A stretch of 29,871 nucleotides of DNA from an uncultured Flavobacteriales bacterium (GTDB lineage Bacteria; Bacteroidota; Bacteroidia; Flavobacteriales_D; Crocinitomicaceae). The stretch lies in NCBI GenBank assembly GCA_903879765.1, contig CAIRMS010000344.1, forward strand, positions 1 to 29,871, given 5' to 3'. Numbering within the stretch: position 1 is the first letter of the stretch; every line of letters begins with the position of its first letter. The notes below the pieces were generated by a model that saw only the letters and a program-made list of their open reading frames with translations, searched no databases and was not told the origin of the DNA. Below are positions 5,821-16,732 of this stretch, one piece after another. Both the position numbers and the translations under genes were made by a program.

Positions 5821-8646
5821 TTAATATTTTAACTCAATAAATCCATGTTTTACAACAGGTTCAGATCCTTCAAACTTCGCATCAATGCGGTAAAAATAGG
5901 TTCCTTCAGAAACAACGTCACCGTTTTTGGTTTTTCCATTCCATCCGCCTGCAGGATCATCGTATTCATAAATGACATTTCCCCAACGATTTAAAATCGT
6001 ACAATAGAACGATTCTAATCCAGAATATTGAACATAGAATTGGTTGTTACCAGTAGTTGAAGAAAGTGATACAATGTTCGGTGCAACTAAGTCACATGGC
6101 TTAATTCCAATGGTCGCTGTATCAGAAACGCTATAACATTCATTGGACAATGTGAAAATATAGTTTCCTGCTTGTGAAATGATTAATGGAGTCGTAGCAT
6201 TTGGAATATTCCAAAGTCCAAGTTGGGTTGGCACATACGTATCTTGTAAGGTCCATACATTATTCAAGGTGCTATCCTTTGCTGAATTCACTTGAAGTGG
6301 CTCCAATGGGAAACTCGTTCCATTACAAATGTTCGTGTCGAGAACTTGAGTGTACAAATAAGGTGGGAATTCAATTTCAGCTGTCAATGTTTGGTTACAA
6401 GCAACGTCCGTATAGGTAAGCGTGTAAATTCCTGCGTAGTTTGTTGTTAAATGTGGGTTGTCAGCCGTCGGATCCGAAATGTTTAAACACGTATCTGAAG
6501 CTGTCCAAACTCCTCCTAAAGAAGAATTTGTGCCTGTGATGTAATAATTATAAAAACAAGCCAAGGTATCAACGTCAATACTTGGTAAGGTATAAAGTTG
6601 AATCGTTGTACTCGTCGTGTGATTACACACATTATCCGTATAAGTCAATTGATACGTACCAGACGCAGATGCGGTAATGCTTGGATTTGCACTCGTGTTA
6701 GAAGGACTAAAGTTAAGTGATCCTCCACTTGGCGTGGTGTAGGTCCATGTTCCTCCTGCTGCATCTGTGACTGTCCCACTGACATTGTACGTTAAATTAC
6801 ATTGATTGACATTCGAGAAAATCGTTGGATTTACAGGCAACGTAACGTCTGCTGTATATATTTGGTTACACGTGTTATCCGTAAATGTAATGGCATAGGT
6901 ACCTGGCGCATTTACAGTCACTAATGGATTTAAATTTGTCGCACTGTCAAAAGTTACTTGATTCGAACTAGCTGTCCATGTACCTCCCTGAGATTGCGTA
7001 TTCGCAACTTGTAATGTTGGTGAACAAATGAGTGTATCACTGAGAATGGAAGCTGCAGTTGATCCGAAAATCGTAAATGTTGTATCGGTAGTACAGAGTC
7101 CAGCTGAGTCCACCAACGTAACAGTGTAAGTACCAATCGGAAGTTCAACATCAAACAAGCCGTTTAATGTAGGATTTGAAACACCCCAATTTATCGAGGA
7201 ATAATAAGCTTCATTTGGTACATTTAACGTGACAGATGTATCCGGTGGACAATACGTAAGGGGTCCAGTTAGGTTTACAGGAACTGGATTCATGACGATG
7301 ATGGAATCACTAATGTATTTGTAACAGCCTTCTTTACTAACAGTTACACCATAAATTTGAGTTGATGATACAGAACTTGTTTGCGCCATTGTAAAATCAT
7401 CCCACAGATACGTGTCATAAGGTCCACTGGTCACACTTAAATCAACATTTCCACATGTTCCTAAACCTATTAGTGCTGCGGAGTCTAAGTTGTTAATGAT
7501 GGTGTCAATTACAATCACAAAAGTTAATGCCGTTACACCAGGTACAGGTAGCGCGTCGTCTGTTGCGGTTACGGTGATTGAATAGGTTCCGATTGTCGCC
7601 AATGTTCCCACTGCTTCAAGAATGATGGATCCTGTATTTCCGGAGATATTTGCTACCTGCGTTAAGGTTGAAAGTCCACCATTGGTGTAGGTCATAGTGG
7701 TAGTCTGGGTAGCTTCAGGAGAAAGGAAGTTGATCGCAAATTGAGCCGTATCTCCAGCCGCACAAATTTTGAAGGTATCACAAGAAGCAATTCCTTCCGG
7801 AATAGGAGGGATGTTTCCACTGTTGGATGCATCAAAAGCAAAACTTTTGTAATCTAACCAACTGATTCCATCTGGATTCCCTAATGCGCCATCAAAATCT
7901 ACACCTGGGTGGTCAAAACGCGAAATTAAAAAGTATGCAACACCATCTCCTTTGTTCGCTCCACAAGTTGCTGGAATCCCGTAAAAACCATTCACGCCTT
8001 GAGAAGCAGCTCCTGTTGTCCACTGCATGTCTTGGTAACAAAACGCTACATTTCCTTGGTCAATTACTGGGTCGGAACCATTTGTAATGATCAGCTGAAA
8101 GGTATTTAATTTGTCTCCCATCATGGAGTAATATCCAACATCTTCCCAGTTGATGTAAACAGCAGTTGGGGTGATTTTATAAACAACTTGACCGTTTCCG
8201 TTACGTGTATCAACATCTGCCCAAAACGGAGCAACAATGGCATTTCCTGTAGAAGGAAAGGCTGTTGCACTAAAAGTAGAAAGTGGACCATTGAAAGTAA
8301 TATTTCCGTTGTTGTTGATGTAAATCGAGTTGAACGTTTGTCCGTATAAATTGAAGTTAAATGGAATGGGAATTAAACCCGTTGATCCATCATCGTTCGG
8401 TTGCATGGCTAAAATGTACGTGGAATCAGGCTCGATGTAACAATCACACGCATTTGCTTTGTTGTTCGAAGATGGCTTCACGTTGGGTTTACCTGTTGGA
8501 TTCCCAATCGTGTGATTTGGAGCCGTAACAACTTGACCTAATTGACCTGAGCCTTTTAGTTTTTGATACAACGGTGAATCCGTAATCACTTGTGCGAAAA
8601 AAGATTGACTGATGAATAAACAGAAGATAAATAATAGGTTTTTCAT
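5821..8646 (-). CDS. Large secreted surface protein: nidogen-like domain, tandem Ig/PKD-like repeats, T9SS type B C-terminal domain
   Basis: Exported 941-residue protein. The open frame extends to 8712, but I choose the ATG at 8646 because it opens the signal peptide (MKNLLFIFCLFISQSFFAQ). Residues about 95-260 (mature-side) contain a nidogen-like pattern: a fitted INNNGNITFNGP strand region, FWADVDTRNGNGQVVYK, and INWEDVGYY. A central segment of Ig-like modules follows. Then come about four degenerate repeats of roughly 75-80 residues sharing GG-x-WT and Y-x-x-T-x-TD-x-x-C. The last 85 residues (FYCTILNRWGNVIYEYDD, then EGTYFYRIDAKF and the final GFIELKY) are the gliding-motility-associated, CHU_C/type B T9SS sorting domain. 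Probably anchored or released at the cell surface as an adhesin or matrix protein; the exact role is unknown. Confidence 0.88.
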   Translation of the reverse strand: MKNLLFIFCLFISQSFFAQVITDSPLYQKLKGSGQLGQVVTAPNHTIGNPTGKPNVKPSSNNKANACDCYIEPDSTYILAMQPNDDGSTGLIPIPFNFNLYGQTFNSIYINNNGNITFNGPLSTFSATAFPSTGNAIVAPFWADVDTRNGNGQVVYKITPTAVYINWEDVGYYSMMGDKLNTFQLIITNGSDPVIDQGNVAFCYQDMQWTTGAASQGVNGFYGIPATCGANKGDGVAYFLISRFDHPGVDFDGALGNPDGISWLDYKSFAFDASNSGNIPPIPEGIASCDTFKICAAGDTAQFAINFLSPEATQTTTMTYTNGGLSTLTQVANISGNTGSIILEAVGTLATIGTYSITVTATDDALPVPGVTALTFVIVIDTIINNLDSAALIGLGTCGNVDLSVTSGPYDTYLWDDFTMAQTSSVSSTQIYGVTVSKEGCYKYISDSIIVMNPVPVNLTGPLTYCPPDTSVTLNVPNEAYYSSINWGVSNPTLNGLFDVELPIGTYTVTLVDSAGLCTTDTTFTIFGSTAASILSDTLICSPTLQVANTQSQGGTWTASSNQVTFDSATNLNPLVTVNAPGTYAITFTDNTCNQIYTADVTLPVNPTIFSNVNQCNLTYNVSGTVTDAAGGTWTYTTPSGGSLNFSPSNTSANPSITASASGTYQLTYTDNVCNHTTSTTIQLYTLPSIDVDTLACFYNYYITGTNSSLGGVWTASDTCLNISDPTADNPHLTTNYAGIYTLTYTDVACNQTLTAEIEFPPYLYTQVLDTNICNGTSFPLEPLQVNSAKDSTLNNVWTLQDTYVPTQLGLWNIPNATTPLIISQAGNYIFTLSNECYSVSDTATIGIKPCDLVAPNIVSLSSTTGNNQFYVQYSGLESFYCTILNRWGNVIYEYDDPAGGWNGKTKNGDVVSEGTYFYRIDAKFEGSEPVVKHGFIELKY
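6110..7060 (-). repeat. Tandem protein repeat array within the type B T9SS protein
   Basis: Four consecutive modules share a cysteine at the start (DTLICS, NVNQCN, DTLACF, DTNICN), a GG-x-WT-like core (GGTWTAS, GGTWTYT, GGVWTAS, NNVWTLQ) and, in the first three, an ending of the form GTYxxTxTDxxCN. The cores fall near 6980, 6760, 6510 and 6260, a period of about 225-250 bases. The DNA has diverged, so this is an old protein-level duplication. Confidence 0.75.
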
Positions 8647-8772
8647 ATGCGTAGTATTGCTCAATTTGTCAGTGCCTAGACTAAAAAAGACCCAAGTAAG
8701 TTGCATGGACATTTCTTTGTCAAACGGAACGCTAAGTTACGAAATTTCAAGTTATCTAAAATTTGGACTGTA

Positions 8773-8801
8773 TTTGGCATAAATGGTAACGCGTACATTT
8801 G
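8773..8801 (+). promoter_or_regulatory. Promoter for the BNR-repeat protein gene
   Basis: A TTTG at 8773-8776 is followed after 17 nt by TACATTTG at 8794-8801, a perfect -7 box of the Bacteroidota type. Transcription would start near 8806-8808, giving a leader of about 40 nt before the ATG at 8847. It lies in the 200-nt gap between two divergent genes for secreted proteins; no clear promoter was found for the leftward gene. Confidence 0.6.
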
Positions 8802-8846
8802 TCAGAATTGTTGTAATTTTAAGCCTCAAATTCGAATTAAGTTCCT

Positions 8847-11800
8847 ATGAAAAAAACGATTCTATTCTTTGGATTACTTTCCACCATTGCTGTTTTTGCT
8901 CAAAAAAAATCTACAACTGCGGAAGTGGTAAAACCACCTTTTGATGCAGGAACAGTAAGTGCATTATCTTTCCGAATGGTTGGGCCAGCCTTAACCTCTG
9001 GACGTGTGATTGACATTGCGGTTAATCCAACAAATAAAGACATGTGGTACGTCGCTGCGGCATGCGGTGGTGTTTGGACAACCAACAACCATGGAATTAC
9101 CTTTTCGCCCATATTTGATGGGTACGGTTCCTATTCGATTGCTTGTGTTGAACTTGCACCGTCGAATCCAAATACCGTTTGGGTTGGAACAGGTGAAAAC
9201 AATAATCAACGTTCTGTAGCTTATGGTGAAGGAGTGTATAAGTCCTTAGATGGCGGAAAATCGTTCACCAATATGGGATTGAAAACTTCTGAGCACATCG
9301 GAAACATTATTATTCATCCAACAGATGAAAATACCGTTTGGGTAGCTGCTTACGGTCCACTTTGGAGCAGTGGTGGTGAACGTGGAGTGTACAAAACTAC
9401 TGATGGCGGAAAAACGTGGACAAGAACCTTGTTTGTTTCCGATAACACGGGAATTTCAGAAATTGCCATCGATCCATCGAATCCAAACATTCTATATGCT
9501 TCAGCTCACCAACGCAGACGTCATGAGTGGACGTATATCGGAGGTGGACCAGAATCAACTTTATATAAGTCAACAGATGGAGGATTAACTTGGAATCCAA
9601 TCAATGCAGGATTGCCAAAAGGAGACATGGGACGTGTTGGACTTGCTGTTTCACCGGTTGATCCAAACTATGTTTATGCCATAGTTGAGGCGCGTTATGG
9701 AAAGGCGGGAGTTTACCGTTCAACAAATAAAGGAGAAAATTGGAGCAAACAAAGTGATTTCAATACAAGTGGAAATTATTACCAAGAAATCATGTGCGAT
9801 CCATCCAATAAAAACAAGGTTTTCGCCATGGATACCTACATGCATCATACAGAAGATGGTGGGAAAACTTTCAAAGCAACAGGTGAAACCAACAAACACG
9901 TTGATAACCATGCAATTTGGATTGACCCAAGCAACACAGACCACTGGCTTGTTGGCTGTGATGGTGGATTGTACGAAACGTATACGCATGCAAAGGAATG
10001 GAAATACTACGCGAATTTGCCAATCATTCAATTCTACAAAGCGGTTACGGACAATGCGACTCCGTTTTACAATATTTATGGAGGAACTCAAGATAATAAT
10101 TCCATGGGAGGTCCAGCTGCAACGAATAACGCTGCAGGAATTTTGAATTCAGATTGGTTCATTACCAATGGTGGTGATGGATTCGAATCCGCAACAGATT
10201 GGTCAAATCCAAACATTACCTATGCGCAAGCACAATATGGGTGGATTGTACGTTATGACCGAGCTTCAGGTGAGAAAGTTCCCATTCAACCAATGTCTGG
10301 AAAAGGAGAGTCTGCCTATCGTTGGAACTGGGACGCACCTTTGATTGTTTCCTCGCACGATGCATCTACCTTGTATTTCGCTGCAAATAAATTATTCAAA
10401 TCCACTAATCGCGGTGATGACTGGCAAACGATTTCACCAGATTTAACACAGCAAATTGACCGCAATGAAATCGAAGTAATGGACCAAGTATGGACCATCG
10501 ATGCAGTGATGAAAAATGCATCCACAACCATTTATGGAAACGTTGTTGCCTTGGATGAGTCGCCGAAGAAAAAAGGATTATTGTACGTTGGTACAGATGA
10601 TGGATTGATTCAAGTATCGGAAAATGATGGTCAAACTTGGAGTAAATATGCCACATTTCCTGGAGTTCCTTTGAATTCACGCGTGAATATGTTAACAGCT
10701 TCCTTGCATGACGAAAACACAGTATATGCTGTATTTAACCCACAACGTTCAGGAGACTTTAAACCGTATGTTTTGCGTTCACCAGATAAAGGAAAAACGT
10801 GGGTAAATATTACCGCAAATCTTCCGGTTAGAGGAAATTCATATTGCTTGAAGCAAGATCACGTCGATCCGAATTTATTATTCGTTGGAACGGAGTTTGG
10901 TGCATTTTTCACCAATGATGGAGGATTAAACTGGACGAAATTAGCAGGATTGCCGACAATCGCCGTGTATGACTTGGATATTCAAAAACGTGAAAACGAT
11001 TTAGTGGCGGCAACATTTGGCCGAGGATTCTATGTGTTAGACAACTACACTCCATTGAGATCATTATCCAAAGTGAACTTGGACAAAAAAGCACATTTAT
11101 TCCCTGTGAAAGATGCACTTTCTTATGTGCCAGCAGATCCACTCGGTCTCGACGGAACAGGATTCCAAGGACACAATATGTGGGCTTCGGAAAATCCATC
11201 GTTTGGTGCAGTATTTACGCTACATTTAAAAGAAGAATACAAAACTTTAAAGGATACCCGTCAGGAAAAAGAAAAAGCCCTAGAGAAAGATAAAAAAGAT
11301 GTTGTTTATCCCACTTTTGATGAATTACGCAAGGAACAATTAGAAGATGCAGCCAAGATTATTTGGATCATTTCAGATGCTTCAGGAAAAGAGGTTCGCC
11401 GCATGTCAGGTAGTCCAGCAAAAGGAATATCACGCACTGTTTGGAACCTTCGCTCAAACGTTACGAATCCTATTGGTTCTGGTGGAAATGGATTCTTGGT
11501 GGCTCCGGGAACGTATTACGTTAGTGTTTCTTTGGTGAAAAACGGTGAAGTTGAGGAATTGATTTCAAAAACCGCATTCGAAGTCAAAGCTTTGAACAAC
11601 CAAACCTTGGTAGCGAAAAATCCACAGGAATTGGCCGCCTTTCGGTCAGAAGTGGCAGAATTAAATCGAAAAGTTTCTGGTGTAGGAAGGTTAATGGATG
11701 AAACGAATGATGAAATTGAGTTGATGGAAAAAGCATTGATCATTTATCCAAATACAGATATGTCGCTTTTGAAAGAAATCAAAGAATTGAAAACGATCAT

Positions 11801-12089
11801 TTACGATTGCAACATCTTAATGAATGGAGACGGTGTACGTGCCGCTCATGAATTTGAGTTTGCACCAAGTATTCAGTCGCGTTTAGGAATGGTGGAATAC
11901 CAACTTTATGACAATACAGCGGGAGTAAGTAATACACACAAAGCAAATAAAGCAATTGTTGAAGCTGAATATGCGGAACTCCGTGTGAAATTAGATGAGG
12001 TCATCAAACGTGTGAAATTACTTCAAACGAAGTTGGATGCAGTTCCAATTCCGTACACAAAATCAAAAGAAAACTGGAAGGAGGATTAA
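8847..12089 (+). CDS. Secreted BNR/sortilin-type beta-propeller protein
   Basis: A 1080-residue exported protein with signal peptide MKKTILFFGLLSTIAVFAQ. It has about nine Asp-box/BNR motifs of the form S-x-D-G-G-x-T-W, for example SLDGGKSF near residue 133, TTDGGKTW near 183, STDGGLTW near 240, SPDKGKTW near 648 and TNDGGLNW near 689. Together they indicate two stacked propellers as in the Vps10/sortilin N-terminal domain or glycosyl-hydrolase BNR proteins. Residues about 775-1080 are different: a charged helical stretch, a beta-sandwich-like part (APGTYYVSVSL) and a terminal coiled-coil-like region. There is no T9SS sorting domain. Such proteins are often labelled 'glycosyl hydrolase', but no sialidase FRIP motif or catalytic residues are seen, so binding or protein interaction is more likely. 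Confidence 0.88.
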   Translation: MKKTILFFGLLSTIAVFAQKKSTTAEVVKPPFDAGTVSALSFRMVGPALTSGRVIDIAVNPTNKDMWYVAAACGGVWTTNNHGITFSPIFDGYGSYSIACVELAPSNPNTVWVGTGENNNQRSVAYGEGVYKSLDGGKSFTNMGLKTSEHIGNIIIHPTDENTVWVAAYGPLWSSGGERGVYKTTDGGKTWTRTLFVSDNTGISEIAIDPSNPNILYASAHQRRRHEWTYIGGGPESTLYKSTDGGLTWNPINAGLPKGDMGRVGLAVSPVDPNYVYAIVEARYGKAGVYRSTNKGENWSKQSDFNTSGNYYQEIMCDPSNKNKVFAMDTYMHHTEDGGKTFKATGETNKHVDNHAIWIDPSNTDHWLVGCDGGLYETYTHAKEWKYYANLPIIQFYKAVTDNATPFYNIYGGTQDNNSMGGPAATNNAAGILNSDWFITNGGDGFESATDWSNPNITYAQAQYGWIVRYDRASGEKVPIQPMSGKGESAYRWNWDAPLIVSSHDASTLYFAANKLFKSTNRGDDWQTISPDLTQQIDRNEIEVMDQVWTIDAVMKNASTTIYGNVVALDESPKKKGLLYVGTDDGLIQVSENDGQTWSKYATFPGVPLNSRVNMLTASLHDENTVYAVFNPQRSGDFKPYVLRSPDKGKTWVNITANLPVRGNSYCLKQDHVDPNLLFVGTEFGAFFTNDGGLNWTKLAGLPTIAVYDLDIQKRENDLVAATFGRGFYVLDNYTPLRSLSKVNLDKKAHLFPVKDALSYVPADPLGLDGTGFQGHNMWASENPSFGAVFTLHLKEEYKTLKDTRQEKEKALEKDKKDVVYPTFDELRKEQLEDAAKIIWIISDASGKEVRRMSGSPAKGISRTVWNLRSNVTNPIGSGGNGFLVAPGTYYVSVSLVKNGEVEELISKTAFEVKALNNQTLVAKNPQELAAFRSEVAELNRKVSGVGRLMDETNDEIELMEKALIIYPNTDMSLLKEIKELKTIIYDCNILMNGDGVRAAHEFEFAPSIQSRLGMVEYQLYDNTAGVSNTHKANKAIVEAEYAELRVKLDEVIKRVKLLQTKLDAVPIPYTKSKENWKED

Positions 12090-12109
12090 TTCCTAAAAGT
12101 TGAGCGCAT

Positions 12110-12144
12110 AAAAAAGCCCGGACAGACTCGTCCGGGCTTTTTTT
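12110..12144. terminator. Strong bidirectional intrinsic terminator
   Basis: A perfect 8-bp GC-rich stem, GCCCGGAC (12116-12123) with GTCCGGGC (12130-12137), has a 6-nt loop. It is preceded by six A and followed by seven T, so it can act on both strands. It serves the converging BNR gene (ending 12089) and fabI (ending 12161). Confidence 0.95.
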
Positions 12145-12160
12145 AGGTTTTTGAATTTGG

Positions 12161-12973
12161 TTATTCACCAAATTTTTCAATCACTTGTTGCGTTACGCCT
12201 GTATTAGAGAATCCACCATCGTGGAATAAATTCTGCATTGTAACGTATCTTGTTAAGTCGGAGAACATTGTTACACAATAGTCAGCACAAGCTACTGCAG
12301 ATGCGTTTCCAAGTGGAGACATTTGTTCAGAGAAGTTAATGAATTCTTTGAATCCTTTGATTCCTTGTCCAGCAGTTGTAACCGTTGGAGATTGTGAAAT
12401 CGTATTTACACGTACTTTTTTCGCAATTCCATAGTGGTATCCGAAAGAACGCGCAATGGATTCAAGTAAAGATTTCGCATCAGCCATGTCATTATAGTCA
12501 GGGAAAATACGTTGTGCAGCAATATAAGAAAGTGCAATCACTGATCCCCATTCATTCATCGCGTCATGTTTGTAAAGTGTCGCTAAGGTTTTGTGTAAAG
12601 AGATAGCAGAAACATCCATGGATTGATTGTAGTAATTGTAATCGTTTTCCGTGTAATGTTTTCCTTTACGTACGTTTGGAGACATTCCAATTGAATGTAA
12701 AACGAAGTCAATTTTACCGCCAAGTATTTCTTGCGCTTGTGTTACAAGGTTTGTTAAATCCTCAATACTTGTTGCATCTGCGGGAATCACTTGACTACCT
12801 GTCTCAGCTGCTAAAGCATTGATTTCACCCATTCGCATTGCGATTGGAGCATTTGTTAACACAAACGTTGCTCCCTCTTCGTGTGCTCTTTGAGCGACTT
12901 TCCATGCGATGGATTGGTCGTTCAATGCACCAAAAATAATTCCTCGTTTTCCTTTAAGTAAGTTATTTGCCAT
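12161..12973 (-). CDS. fabI: Enoyl-[acyl-carrier-protein] reductase (NADH)
   Basis: Catalyses the last reduction of each fatty-acid elongation cycle (trans-2-enoyl-ACP to acyl-ACP) with NAD(P)H, in the cytoplasm. The 270-residue short-chain dehydrogenase fold has the FabI-type nucleotide-binding start GIIFGALNDQSIAW, HSIGMSP near residues 93-99, and the catalytic Tyr-X6-Lys pair Y160/K167 in DYNDMADAK, with the second conserved Tyr at 150 (LSY). This is the FabI rather than FabK/FabV type, the usual target class of triclosan. It lies 32 nt after the SRPBCC gene, but a perfect -7 box in that gap suggests its own promoter. Confidence 0.96.
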   Translation of the reverse strand: MANNLLKGKRGIIFGALNDQSIAWKVAQRAHEEGATFVLTNAPIAMRMGEINALAAETGSQVIPADATSIEDLTNLVTQAQEILGGKIDFVLHSIGMSPNVRKGKHYTENDYNYYNQSMDVSAISLHKTLATLYKHDAMNEWGSVIALSYIAAQRIFPDYNDMADAKSLLESIARSFGYHYGIAKKVRVNTISQSPTVTTAGQGIKGFKEFINFSEQMSPLGNASAVACADYCVTMFSDLTRYVTMQNLFHDGGFSNTGVTQQVIEKFGE

Positions 12974-12990
12974 GTATCTTCAATTTTAAA

Positions 12991-12998
12991 CAAAAGTA
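12991..12998 (-). promoter_or_regulatory. Promoter -7 box for fabI
   Basis: The minus strand reads TACTTTTG, a perfect TAnnTTTG, 17 nt before the ATG at 12973. A TTG on the same strand (plus-strand CAA at 13015-13017) lies 16 nt upstream, at the short end of usual spacing and inside the end of the preceding gene. Confidence 0.55.
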
Positions 12999-13005
12999 AT
13001 CAATC

Positions 13006-13545
13006 TTATTTTTCCAACACCGATTTTAATTTTTTGAGTCCACCATCTAGGTCTTTGCCTATCATATCATCAAAATTTAAAAGGTAGGCAAGTGCGTTCC
13101 ATGGATAGGGAGTATTTCCTTTAAAGCCCCAAATCACACGTGTATTTTCCGCGTTAATGCTACTTGTCTCAAAGTATGCATCGTCTTCATTTTCAAAGGG
13201 AACCTTGAAGCGTATGTGCATGTCAATGCGCTCTCCAGGTGTTAACTTTATTAATTCCATAGATCCAGTTCCGACATTTTTGTCTTTACTTTCCCACGTA
13301 GAAACGAATCCTACAATTCCATCTTGTCCAGTGTATGTTTTTTTCATTTTAGGATCCTGTCTGGACCAAACACTGAATTGATCTTGATTCTTGATAAACT
13401 TTAAATACTGATAAACACTGTCTTTTGGTTGTGAAATTTGTATGGAGCGTTCTACGTTGAATTTTCTCGGTGCAAAAAGCCCAAAGATTAAAATCATGAC
13501 AACCACACTTAAAATCACCAGAAAAAGTCGTTTAATCCACTTCAT
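13006..13545 (-). CDS. Membrane-anchored SRPBCC (START-like) family protein
   Basis: A 179-residue protein with one N-terminal transmembrane segment (residues about 7-25, after MKWIKR) followed by a START/Bet v1-like ligand-binding domain: RKFNVERSIQISQPKDSVYQYL, then FSVWSRQDPKMKKTY, GxxGxVxxWES, a central beta-sheet, and a C-terminal helix FDDMIGKDLDGGLKKLKSVL. This matches the polyketide cyclase/dehydrase-like SRPBCC group found in many Bacteroidota. It would bind a hydrophobic ligand at the periplasmic or cytoplasmic face of the membrane; the ligand is unknown. It lies 51 nt after the DUF3817 gene in the uvrB cluster. Confidence 0.8.
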   Translation of the reverse strand: MKWIKRLFLVILSVVVMILIFGLFAPRKFNVERSIQISQPKDSVYQYLKFIKNQDQFSVWSRQDPKMKKTYTGQDGIVGFVSTWESKDKNVGTGSMELIKLTPGERIDMHIRFKVPFENEDDAYFETSSINAENTRVIWGFKGNTPYPWNALAYLLNFDDMIGKDLDGGLKKLKSVLEK

Positions 13546-13596
13546 AATTCATTCGTTATGAACAGCTTTACGCAGTTTTTTGGATAAAGTTGTGTT

Positions 13597-13875
13597 TTAA
13601 CGTCGCAAGTACTTTTTCTCCGCCCAAAAAGTACCAAAAGGAACGAAGGCTGCAACAAACAAGATCAGTGCTTTCCCAAATGAAAATTGTTTTGAAAAGA
13701 AAAATACCGCTAGATAGATACAAAACGCAATGAATAAAATTCCATGAATCCATCCCACAATTTTGTTTGGCCAAATCATCTCGAATTGGTACTTCAAAAC
13801 CATCGTGATGATCAATCCTATCCATGAGAATCCCTCAGCAATGGCAATTTTCTGAAATTGTTGTAAACGTGTCAT
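13597..13875 (-). CDS. DUF3817 family membrane protein
   Basis: A 92-residue integral membrane protein with three hydrophobic segments (about residues 12-28, 42-58 and 66-82). The pattern AxAEGxSW near the N-terminus, GWIHGILFIAF in the middle and FVPFGTFWAEKKYL at the end is characteristic of DUF3817, a family of unknown function also found fused or next to transporters. It starts 2 nt after the uvrB stop, so it is co-transcribed with uvrB; a functional link to repair is not implied. Confidence 0.82.
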   Translation of the reverse strand: MTRLQQFQKIAIAEGFSWIGLIITMVLKYQFEMIWPNKIVGWIHGILFIAFCIYLAVFFFSKQFSFGKALILFVAAFVPFGTFWAEKKYLRR

Positions 13876-13877
13876 GC

Positions 13878-15899
<2,022 letters not shown>

Positions 15900-15904
15900 G
15901 TTCA

Positions 15905-15912
15905 CAAATGTA
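15905..15912 (-). promoter_or_regulatory. Promoter -7 box for uvrB
   Basis: The minus strand reads TACATTTG, a perfect TAnnTTTG, 5 nt before the ATG at 15899. A -33 element is weak (TTCA about 20 nt upstream). The expected transcription start falls on or next to the ATG, so the mRNA is a candidate leaderless transcript. No LexA-like palindrome was noticed. Confidence 0.6.
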
Positions 15913-15931
15913 AGGAATATCAGGGGACGGG

Positions 15932-15961
15932 TTGAACGAATTCACACTTTTCCTATCTTTG
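15932..15961 (+). promoter_or_regulatory. Promoter for the AHSA1-like gene
   Basis: TTG at 15932-15934, a 19-nt spacer and TATCTTTG at 15954-15961 match the Bacteroidota -33/-7 consensus with ideal spacing. The -7 box ends only 4 nt before the ATG at 15966, again implying a leaderless mRNA. It is back-to-back with the uvrB promoter within 66 nt. Confidence 0.7.
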
Positions 15962-15965
15962 TTTT

Positions 15966-16379
15966 ATGGAACAAGAATGGATTGAAGTAGAAGCAATGAT
16001 TGAAGCCCCCATCAACGAAGTTTGGGAGAAATGGACAAGGGATCAGCATGTCACGAAGTGGAATTTCGCACATGAGTCGTGGTGTTGTCCAAAAGCAACA
16101 ATTGATTTACGCAATGGTGGTGCGTTTTCTTTTCGAATGGAAGCAGTGGATGGTTCTGCTGGATTTGATTTTCATGGAACATATGATGAAGTGGAAGAGC
16201 AGGAATTTTTAGCAATTACCTTGGCTGACGGACGAAAATGGGATGTTGAGTTTTCAGACATAGGTATGTCGACACATGTGACTGAACGCTTTCATCCAGA
16301 ATCGGAAAATAGCCATGAATTACAACAAGAAGGATGGCAAGCGATATTAAATCAATTCAAATCCTATTGCGAAGTGTAG
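15966..16379 (+). CDS. SRPBCC domain protein, AHSA1 (Hsp90 ATPase activator 1-like) group
   Basis: A 137-residue START-like protein with the typical start of the AHSA1 group: VEAMIEAPINEVWEKWTR, then WNFAHESWCCPKATIDLRNGG, GTYDEVE, and an end TERFHPESENSHELQQEGWQ followed by a helix. Function in bacteria is generally unknown (ligand or stress binding is assumed). The domain begins within the first ten residues, so the ATG at 15966 must be close to the true start even though it lies 4 nt after the -7 box. It lies 4 nt before the DUF1801 gene. Confidence 0.85.
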   Translation: MEQEWIEVEAMIEAPINEVWEKWTRDQHVTKWNFAHESWCCPKATIDLRNGGAFSFRMEAVDGSAGFDFHGTYDEVEEQEFLAITLADGRKWDVEFSDIGMSTHVTERFHPESENSHELQQEGWQAILNQFKSYCEV

Positions 16380-16383
16380 TCAA

Positions 16384-16719
16384 ATGCATCCAGAAGTAGC
16401 GGAACATATCAATTCTTTCCCAAAAGAAACACAAGAAAAACTTTTAGCACTCCGTTCCTTTCTAATGAATGCTGTGGAGGGATTGGAAGAAACCAAAAAT
16501 TATGGTATTCCAACGTTTAAATTGAACGGGAAGAATTTCATTCATTATGCTGGATACGCAAAGCACATTGGACTCTATCCAGGTGCAGGACCCATCAAAG
16601 CACTAAGTGAAGAATTGACAGGGTATAAGTTTGCGAAAGGATCCATTCAATTACCACTGAAAGGTGAATGGCCCTTTGAGTTAATCCAGAAGATTATCGA
16701 TTTAAAATTGAAGGGGTAA
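16384..16719 (+). CDS. DUF1801 family protein (YdhG/YdeI-like)
   Basis: A 111-residue cytoplasmic protein of the DUF1801 fold. Diagnostic stretches are the early amphipathic helix (FPKETQEKLLALRSFL), ETKNYGIPTF, FIHYAGYAKHIGLYPG, FAKGSIQLPL and a final helix after the P-x-E-L-I motif. Relatives include the Bacillus frataxin-like iron chaperone YdhG, but most members are uncharacterised. It follows the AHSA1 gene by 4 nt, a pairing of small soluble proteins seen in many genomes. It faces the MazF-like gene tail to tail with a 13-nt gap. Confidence 0.85.
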   Translation: MHPEVAEHINSFPKETQEKLLALRSFLMNAVEGLEETKNYGIPTFKLNGKNFIHYAGYAKHIGLYPGAGPIKALSEELTGYKFAKGSIQLPLKGEWPFELIQKIIDLKLKG

Positions 16720-16732
16720 AAAAAGCGCCGTT

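Noticed and set aside
8647..8712. N-terminal extension of the type B T9SS protein to an upstream start at 8712
   Set aside because: The extra 22 residues precede a complete signal peptide starting at 8646 and do not resemble one themselves.
9685..10146. Plus-strand open frame of 153 codons inside the BNR gene
   Set aside because: Shifted frame of a strongly supported gene; the translation is basic and irregular with no recognisable fold.
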